From: Edolisoma coerulescens
Lineage: Eukaryota > Chordata > Aves > Passeriformes > Campephagidae
Length of the DNA stretch: 64,000 bases
Direction: 5' to 3'
NCBI GenBank assembly: GCA_013397115.1
Contig: VWZW01006289.1
Location: 1,731,650-1,795,649, forward strand
Numbering within the stretch: the stretch's first letter is position 1; each line of letters opens with the position of its first letter. This document shows positions 36,801-44,187 of the stretch, piece after piece. The position numbers and the translations under genes were made by a program. The notes under the pieces were generated by a model. The model saw only the letters and a program-made list of their open reading frames with translations, was not told the DNA's origin and ran no database searches.

Positions 36801-38513
36801 GCTTTTAAACTTAGCAACTTTTGCTCCCTTTCTCCATGTAAAACCACTCCAAATGATTTCTATTTTCATTTTGTCAGTCATTATACCTTTTCTCTCTTTC
36901 AGTGCACAGAAACTGGGGTCATAAAGATACTATAACTTTAATAGATCTGTCTCAGAGTTCGTGAGGTCAGACTTGCTGGTCTTCTTGTATGACCAACAGT
37001 TCAAAAATCTGGAACCAACTCAGTTAATCTTGGGCACAGAATAATGGACACTAAAGAACTGCACACCCATAAATCAACAGAGACTAACCCACAATTTATT
37101 TCTTTTTGGGTCACACATTCTACTTTCACCATAAAAGCAGATAAGGATAACTATAGTTAAAATGTCTTTCCTTCTCTACTCTTTGTGTTAACATTCATGC
37201 TATCGAATATACCCCTTCCTCAATACTGTATTTTTTTTCAGTATTCTAGAGTTATTGTTTCATTAAAAATACCCCTGTGATATTAACTGTATAATAAATT
37301 ACAATTCAAAATAAAATATCAGCCATTTCATCCATGAGAGAGAATAAAGCCATAATAAAAAATAATAAAGTTTACCAATATGATAATGTAGCATGAGGTT
37401 TTTATAGACTCCATGCAAATGTTAAAATCTATAAATTTTTTATATTGTGCAAAATTGTAAAAAATAGCAATGAAGGGGGAGGGGAAAGGAAAAAAAGTAG
37501 CAGTGTCAAGTTGGCTTAATCATGAAATTTTCAGACTTCTGTTTAGAATCTGAAAAAGAGTGTGTAAAAATATGCATTTTAAATTATTTGTTTGGGGCCT
37601 ATCTTATTGACTACAGATATTAAAGGTAAACGAGGAAGAAAACTCTCTCTTTGCACTTTCCAGCCCACAGTATTGGTAAGTGAAGAAACTCTAAAGCCTA
37701 ATCACCTTTCTCCTTGTCTTTCTTTGCTCACACCCCATACCCTGTACATACTCTGCCCTTATTTTTCCAACTATGCTTTAAACAACTTCTTTATTTGGCT
37801 TCTTTTTATTTATTTGGGGTGTAAGAGAAGGTAGCAGGATATGCAAATATGGGGAGGGGAGAAGAGAAGAGAAGAGAAGAGAAGAGATTAAATCCTTCTT
37901 GCTGCCATTTTCTTTTTGTTGCATCATCCTTCACACCACACTGGTGGCATATGAATTTAAAACTTCCATTTCCTTGTAGACTAATGATAATTTATTTAAT
38001 TATATTAGTCCAATATTTAATATTTCTTCTGACAGCAGATTGCACAAGATATATGCAATTTGATTTAAAGAAAACTCTCATAAACAATTTTTTTATTTAA
38101 ATAAAGGAGAAGGGATGAAAAAGTACATATTTCTGGAACAGGTTCAAAACTGGTAAAAAAATTGTTTAAAAACCTGCCTTTTTGGAAACTGAGCACTGGT
38201 CAGCCTTGTTTTCTCATATTGCGTTGGTCTAGAGACAGCACAATGGAATGTACTTGATACACCCTAGAACATGTTGACTTGTAAAATATGGGGGTACGTA
38301 CTGTCCTCTCATGATGGAGTTGCTTCCATTTAATAGACAGGAAGCTTGTCACTGACAAAAACATCCTGGATTCTATGTTCATAACCAAGATTCTTGTTGG
38401 ATTTCCAAAAAGGAGGAGAGGAAGGTGAGAGGAAACAAAGGTACACTGTCATAAAATAAGGAACTGACTGAGTGCCTGCACTTCTGAAAGGAGAAGTCTC
38501 TTTCTTCTGTAAA
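30891..38513. other. Non-coding, no gene seen
   Basis: AT-rich unique DNA. It holds a 13-bp doublet at 33388-33413 (TACAGAGGTGAAG-like) and a (GAAGA)n tract at 37861-37887. Open frames up to 128 aa (36158-36544 minus) have no recognisable domain. Confidence 0.55.
37861..37887. repeat. (GAAGA)n microsatellite
   Basis: About five GAAGA units in a purine-rich run that starts at about 37851. Confidence 0.9.
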
Positions 38514-38581
38514 CCTAAAACTCTGTTTTCATGTGCGAGTCTTTAAACCTAAAACTTTGTTTTCATCTGTGAGTCTTTAAA
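38514..38581. repeat. 34-bp tandem duplication
   Basis: Two 34-bp units (38514-38547 and 38548-38581) share CCTAAAACT, TGTTTTCAT and GAGTCTTTAAA and differ at only a few positions. This is a local slippage duplication. Confidence 0.85.
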
Positions 38582-38587
38582 ACAGCA

Positions 38588-38722
38588 GTAGGGAAAGACC
38601 AGGTTGGATGGGGCTTTGAGCAACCTGGTTTGGTGGTGGGTATCCCTGCCCATGGCAGAGGGGTTGGAACTAGGTGATCTTTAATACCTATTCCAGCCCA
38701 AATCACTTTATGATTCTATGAC
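38588..38722 (+). mobile_element. CR1 LINE, 3-prime end
   Basis: Short 3-prime fragment with GAGCAACCTGGT, CCCTGCCCATGGCAGAGGGG, GGAACTAGGTGATC and the terminal TGATTCTATGA repeat. Plus orientation. Confidence 0.9.
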
Positions 38723-38770
38723 AATATGAGACTAGATGAAGAGATGCTCAAGAGAACAGTAAAATATCTT

Positions 38771-38914
38771 CACAGAATCACAGAATAGTCTGAGTTGGAA
38801 AGGATCCACAAGGATCATTGAGTCTGACTCTTAAGTGAATGGCCCATGCAGGGATCAAACTCACCACCTTGGCATTACTAGCACCCTGCTTTAACCGAGC
38901 CAGCCTCAGGGCTC
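38771..38914 (-). mobile_element. tRNA-Ile-derived SINE with CR1 tail (TguSINE1-like)
   Basis: Read on the minus strand, 38914-38841 aligns with the whole of tRNA-Ile(AAT): the A-box region TGGCTCGGTTAAAGC, the anticodon stem and loop GGTGCTAGTAATGCC, the B-box region GAGTTTGATCCC and the acceptor end GGGCCA. It then runs straight into a CR1-type tail, TTCCAACTC to TTCTGTGATTCTGTG. I recall a songbird SINE family, TguSINE1, built this way and mobilised by CR1. Substitutions in the stems show it is not a working tRNA gene. Confidence 0.8.
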
Positions 38915-39389
38915 AAAAGAACATAAAAAACACGAGTCGCAGCATAATCTGAAAACATTTAAGGACAATCACAGATTTAATCTCTTGATCTGACACTCTA
39001 CCTCCACTGCCAGTATTCCACTTCTTTTGTCAAAAAAAGGTATGGGGCTTTCTGAACCCTTCACAGGAGCCTGCCGTTTTAAGGTAGCTTCAACCTATCT
39101 GGGATCAACATGCCAGCAGTTGGGGTCCATCAGGTATCCCAGGAACTCCACCCTGCGCTGTTGAAAAGATCTGATTTCTGGGGTTTGACATGGAGTTACC
39201 ACTGCTGCAAGTGACTCAGGACTTCCCTGGCATAGCCTGTGTGCCTGTTGAGCGCTGGGGAACATGAAGATGCCGAGAATACCATTACACAGTTATCAAG
39301 CAGAGTGTGCAGAACATTATGTGCAGAACCACGGAAGGTGGTCAGAGCACAGGAGAGACCAAACAGTATCACAAGATCCTCATATTGTC

Positions 39390-40185
39390 TGTACCTGGTT
39401 CAGAAAGCACTTTTCCGCTCATTCCCTTCTAGCATGCAGGAAGTGCAGAGTTTCTTAGGATTTGCCAACTTCTTTTGATGATTCAAAACATGTTTTTCCA
39501 GTATCATGGCACTTCTAGTGGTACCTACTTGGAAAGGGCCTCACTTCCCATGGGCGTGAGAAGCACATGCAGCTCCTGAGGAACAGAAAAAGTCATTCAC
39601 CACATCCTGCCTTACTGTCCTGCCCAGGTCTTGGCTGGCATTTTGTTATGGAAGCAGATGTCTCTGGGCCAGAGGGGCCATACTGTCCCATAACAGAGCC
39701 CAAAGAAGGAGCCATGCCCCCATGTCCTTTTCTTTGGACAGATCACTCCCACAAATAGGAATTTTGACCTCTGAGACAAACAGCACCTGGCAATCCAAGC
39801 GGTCTCTGAGGAGTGGTAGCGCACTCTTGAGGCAGCAGAAGAACCAACAGTGGTGCTGACCTACCACCAGAATACAACTGATAGACTGCCCCAGGCTCTG
39901 GGGTAGGCCAGTCCTAGCCAGCTCATTTTGTGGGTCACGTAGACTTTAAAGGGGCTTGCTCTTCACACTCAGTTTCCAGAGTCAACTGATTTGTGTATTT
40001 AGTGACCAACTACTTCCCCTGATGGAGCTCCAGCATTCCAGTGCTTGGCCACTGCAAACTGTTTAAATGAACTAAGTCATCTGGTTTTGGATCACAGGGT
40101 CATTGTCTCACACACGGTCACAATCCAGGCTGTTCTGGGATATTATTGCTGTTGATCATCTAATGTCCCTTGGGATATATGGTAC
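39390..40185 (+). mobile_element. Degenerate Ty3/gypsy pol relic (RT end, RNase H, integrase)
   Basis: Seen on the plus strand, in broken frames. The RT C-terminal signature VQSFLGFANFF is at about 39443-39475. RNase H-like segments, with a VDAS-like MEADVSG, an RNxD-like region and an AxEEW-like EEW, run from about 39640 to 39900. Integrase-like pieces, including an IVS and a frameshifted SRLFW, lie at about 40095-40145. Order and spacing match Ty3/gypsy pol (RT, RNase H, integrase). Many stops and frameshifts and the lack of recognisable LTRs, gag or protease show it is dead. DNA at 39050-39390 may be the decayed RT core, but I could not confirm it. Confidence 0.65.
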
Positions 40186-40273
40186 GGGATAGGCTGAAAA
40201 GATTAGCCATATCTTACTAATAAATCCCAATGTAATTGTGCAGTCCTCACTGAATGGTTCTGGAAGACGATAA

Positions 40274-40332
40274 AACCACAGAATGGTTTGGGTTGGAAGG
40301 GACCTTTAGAGACCATGGCATCCAACCGTCCC
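40274..40332 (-). mobile_element. CR1 LINE, tail part (split by an LTR)
   Basis: Reversed CR1 tail, AACCACAGAATGGTTTGGGT, then GGAAGGGACC and CATCCAACCGTCC. It stops abruptly at the LTR and resumes at 41010. Confidence 0.85.
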
Positions 40333-41009
40333 TGTTGGGAAAGATGAAATAGGAAAACCTTATAAATATGATTGCCTGGCAAAAGATGCTGAGAATATAG
40401 AAACTATAAGCGAGATTGAAATGAAAGCCAGCTTTGAGATACCAGGCCTCAGTTACTGAACAACCGAAGAACAATGGCATGGCCACTGAAACTAATCCCC
40501 CCTATGAGTGAACAATGCCCCCGGCCTGCAGACAGGTCCAAGGGGCAGAGCAGACCCCTGCGAGCTTGGCAGAAGGGGTCCAAAGAGTAGTTTTAGGGTT
40601 TAAAGTGTAACACAGTATGGTAATATTACAGATCTCATAGGCTATATGTAAATGCTATAAGATTTGTATCTTGTATTAGATTGGTTAAGGAAAATTAGAA
40701 TATTCAGCACAGAAGATGGTTTATGTTATTGTAACTGAGAAAATTATTCATTCTTGTACTCTTTTCCACTCTCTCTTGCATGCTCACTCTCCCACACGAT
40801 CTCTTACCTGCATGCACTCTCTCTCTCACACACCTGCACCCAGCTGCTTCTCTGCCCTGCTTGGAGCTGCAACAGCAGCTCCTAGCAGGGCCCCAGCACC
40901 CACGCCCTTTGAAATAAACCTCATGTTCTAAGACCGTTCTCCAGAGATCTCTCATCATTAGCAGTCCCGACCGTCCAGACCAGCAATGGGTCAAACCCAA
41001 TATTCTACA
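40333..41009 (+). mobile_element. Solo LTR of an endogenous retrovirus, inserted in CR1
   Basis: A 677-bp block starting TGTTGGG and ending TCTACA (TGT...ACA ends) interrupts a CR1 copy that is continuous on both sides. An AATAAA at 40913-40918 sits where a U3-R junction signal would be, followed by a pyrimidine- and GT-containing stretch. No internal retroviral genes are present. The expected target duplication is not clean (GTCCC against CTTCC). The sequence feels like a songbird LTR family I have met, but I cannot name it. Confidence 0.7.
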
Positions 41010-41058
41010 CTTCCTTCCATGGGCAGGAATATCTCTTACTAGATCAAGTTTCTCAAGA
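41010..41058 (-). mobile_element. CR1 LINE, continuation beyond the LTR
   Basis: CTTCCATGGGCAGGAAT, TACTAGATCAAGTTTCTCAA: the next segment of the reversed CR1 3-prime UTR, joining directly to 40332 if the LTR is removed. Confidence 0.8.
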
Positions 41059-41720
41059 CGGGAAGCAAGAGATCTCGAAGCAACCTGCAGCGCTGTGCTG
41101 CACTACACATTGACCATAGCTTCCTGCAGGAATCTGAGGCTAATCTGCAGCTGATGGGGAGCCTGAAGGCCAGGCTCCGTAACAGTCAGCCTTGGGCTTG
41201 AGGTGGTCCAACCTACCTGCCACGAAGCCACAGGAGTGGGGCTGCTCTGCAAGGGATGACAGTGAAAAGCCAGGGGAGATCACATCACGGGACAGTGACC
41301 TCACCGACCAGGGCGCAGTACCCAAGCAGGGCAGCCTGGTGACAGTAGCAGCTGTTGACAGTCACAGCGCTCACCAGGTAAATGTGAGATGGCAGGTCAG
41401 GTCCAAGCGGAATCCATGAAATTCAGTGAACAGAAGCTGCAGGATACAGGACTAGGCACCGAAGCAGCAGGATATAGGACTAAGCACACGCCTGCCAGCA
41501 ACACAGCTCAGGAAAGGGCTGGAGGCCAAGGCTGGAGCAGAAACGGAGCTACCCCTGCAGCTATGCTGGCAAGCATGCACTGGTGTGTCTCTTAGGCTCC
41601 AGGTTAACTCCTGTGCAACTGAGAGAGGAGAATGTAACACAGACTAACCAAGCACAGGAATTGGCCCCAACCACCTTGTACCTTCCAACTGGAACACAAA
41701 ACCCAGGCCAAACGTGTCTT
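41059..41720. repeat. Unidentified GC-richer segment with a 28-bp doublet
   Basis: Composition differs from the AT-rich flanks. Two nearly identical units (41433-41460 and 41461-41489) share GAAGC-GCAGGATA, AGGACTA and GCAC. It looks like part of a repeat, perhaps retroviral, but no protein similarity was recognised. Confidence 0.35.
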
Positions 41721-42459
41721 GAGAGCATTAATCTGACCACAGATTGTTTTCACCGTCTCTTCTGGTCCTTCAGTCATTCATTGCTGCACCCACGATGAAA
41801 AAGTTGCACAAAGATTTAGGAAAACTTTTAAGGGTGGAAAAGGAGCAGAAATACAGGAGCAGGCTAGAAAGTGTATAGATTCACACTTGCCAGTTTTTCT
41901 GACTTTAGAGAAATGTAGGAAATAGGGCCTGTGAGACCACCTGCTCTCACTCCATAATGAATAAAAATTAGAGTATTCCAACTTCCTGATTAAAGGCAAG
42001 GACAAACTTTATTTGTGGATTTTTGTTTGTTTTATTTAAAGTAAAAGCCTTGTAAGTATACTGCGACCTGGGTTTTGATCCTAAGCAACAGAAATAATGG
42101 TTTCTCTGTTGTGAAGTGCTAATGTGGAAATGCCTGAAATGATCTTAAATAGAAATTGCAGAATTCAGACTACAAATTGTATTTCACACCACACTACAAA
42201 TGGTATTTTACAGAAAACACTGGATTTCAAAGAATGAAGAATATGTAGCTACATGATCTATTTTCACACTTAAAATTTAACTGTATGGATTATGTGTGTC
42301 ATAACCAAACAGAACAACTAACTAATAAAGATGCACTAAAAGAGAGGTAGATGAACAAAAAAATATATTCCTTGCCCCAGACCAGCTTGGAAAAAAAAAA
42401 AAATCAAAATACTGTCATATGTGCACTCACTGCATTAGGACAACATGAAGTTACCACTT
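41721..42459. other. Non-coding, downstream of ALG2
   Basis: AT-rich with an A-run at 42391-42403. It contains the second candidate ALG2 poly(A) signal and nothing else recognisable. Confidence 0.5.
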
Positions 42460-42480
42460 AATTAAGCAAAATAAAATGTC

Positions 42481-42486
42481 TTTATT
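42481..42486 (-). promoter_or_regulatory. Candidate ALG2 polyadenylation signal
   Basis: AATAAA reads on the minus strand about 800 nt past the ALG2 stop, in AT-rich DNA with no other gene. It would give a 3-prime UTR of roughly 0.8 kb over 42460-43284. A further AATAAA lies at 42008-42013. Which one is used cannot be told from sequence alone. Confidence 0.45.
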
Positions 42487-43283
42487 GCGTGGTCCAGATT
42501 AAGACCTTTTTTAAAAGTGTGCTGTCATTTAGAATGAAATGTTAAATATAGGGAATATTATTTCAGTATCTACAAACCAGAAATTCCCAGAGTAAACTTA
42601 CATCTTCAAGCACTGCAGGTAATGAAGAAACATAGATTTCAGCACTAACATTTTTGCCTGAGGTAGGCTGATATCCTTGGTGTTATTCTAGTCTCACTGC
42701 CTCCTGCTCACACATCTTTATGCTTTTTTGACACCCAGTGGGACTACATGATGCAACTGGACAAGCAAGTAAAAGGTCAATCATTTTAAAACCTTATCAT
42801 TCACATGCCTAACAGCACTGTGTTTTTTAAATATGCAGTTGGTTGGACTGTACAATTCTCTCCATACTTCAGCTGAGATAGCTCTTTTGCTTATAAACTA
42901 CTGATGACCATTTAAAATAAATAAAGCTGTGCACGTCTTATCTGGACAAATCCACATTTTGTAAATTGAATCAGCCATACCATACAGTATCAAAGGAAAA
43001 CATGCAGTAATTTTCCTAGTAAGTTACTGACATAGAACTTTTTTTCCAAGGCACAGTACACAAAAGAAGTCCTGCAATGGCAGATCAGTCTACTACACGA
43101 AAATTTTAACCTTCTAATGACAGAGTGGGACATGTTTTGCTCCTTCTTAGTGTCAAGTGACATAAGGCAGCACAAGAAGAAAAACAAGGACATTCAGATA
43201 TCCCTGGTTCTTCATCAGTCACAATGAATACTGGTCCCCTAAAGAAATGAGAGACACAATGTTGTAAAACATAGGAATATAAT

Positions 43284-43289
43284 TTTATT
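43284..43289 (-). promoter_or_regulatory. AATAAA overlapping the ALG2 stop codon
   Basis: The last codon and the stop (GAA TAA) followed by AA form AATAAA. Use of this signal would give a 3-prime UTR of only about 10-30 nt. It is probably not the main site, because a better-placed signal lies about 800 nt downstream at 42481-42486. Confidence 0.4.
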
Positions 43290-44187
43290 CTGTTAATCTG
43301 CAGATGTATTGGTACAGCTGTTCTGAGAAAGCTTCTGAAGAAAATTTTTCCCTAACTCTCACTCTCCCAGCTGCTCCCATTGTGTCCTTTAAGAGAGGAT
43401 CTCTAACAATTTTTTCCATGGCGTCAGCGAATTGGGTTGGCAGAGGATCGCACAAAAATCCTGTAACATTATGTGAGATTGATTCTAAAGGACCACCTGA
43501 ATTAACTGCTATAACTGGACATCTCATATACATTGCCTCCAAAGGGACAATGCCAAAATGTTCATTGCTTGGCGTATAAAGCACACATACAGAGTTACTA
43601 AGAAGAGAGATTTTCTGTTCATCTGAGAATGATCTCAGAAAAGTCACATGGTCACTAACACTAAGTTTGGCTGCAAGTCTCCTCAGCTCTTCATAGTGCT
43701 CCACGTTTTCCAGAACTCGCTTATCATAACCACCTGCCATAACCAGGTGAACTTCATCCCACTCATGAGAATCAAGTCTCCCTCGAAGTTCGTGCAAAGC
43801 TTCGAGAGCCAATGCTAGATTCTTTTTCTTCTCATACCTATTAATGGAAAGAAACAAGAACTTTTTCTTTTTTGGTATCAGGTCAGCTATGTCTGCAGGA
43901 ACAATTTCTTCAAAGCTACTGGTGTTGAGCGATGGGTAGAGGACATCTGGGTTTATGTGAGATAGGGACTTAAACGTGTCTTTGAACACGCTGGCAGTAA
44001 ACTTGCTGTTCACAACGATACAGTCTGCCATGCCAGTCGTGTACTCTTCCAGCCAGTCGAGCGGCAATCTGTAGAGGCGCTTTAGGAAAGATTCTCTCTT
44101 GGTCAGAAGTTGATCAGGAAAGTGACAGTAAAACAAAACCTTCTTACGGGTTCTGGCCAGCCTAAGTACAGGGATGCAGGCAGACAC
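43285..44187 (-). CDS. ALG2: ALG2 coding exon 2 (terminal)
   Basis: The exon holds 300 codons plus TAA. The acceptor reads ctcctgttgcaccag just above 44187. The frame stays open upstream into the intron for three codons (Met-His-Gln), which could be mistaken for a start; homology and the splice site place the true exon edge at the Val codon. The exon carries the whole C-terminal GT-B domain with the EX7E motif. Confidence 0.96.
   Translation of the reverse strand: MSACIPVLRLARTRKKVLFYCHFPDQLLTKRESFLKRLYRLPLDWLEEYTTGMADCIVVNSKFTASVFKDTFKSLSHINPDVLYPSLNTSSFEEIVPADIADLIPKKKKFLFLSINRYEKKKNLALALEALHELRGRLDSHEWDEVHLVMAGGYDKRVLENVEHYEELRRLAAKLSVSDHVTFLRSFSDEQKISLLSNSVCVLYTPSNEHFGIVPLEAMYMRCPVIAVNSGGPLESISHNVTGFLCDPLPTQFADAMEKIVRDPLLKDTMGAAGRVRVREKFSSEAFSEQLYQYICRLTE

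Noticed and set aside
38841..38914. A functional tRNA-Ile gene
   Set aside because: Stem and box substitutions and direct fusion to a CR1 tail show it is the head of a SINE.
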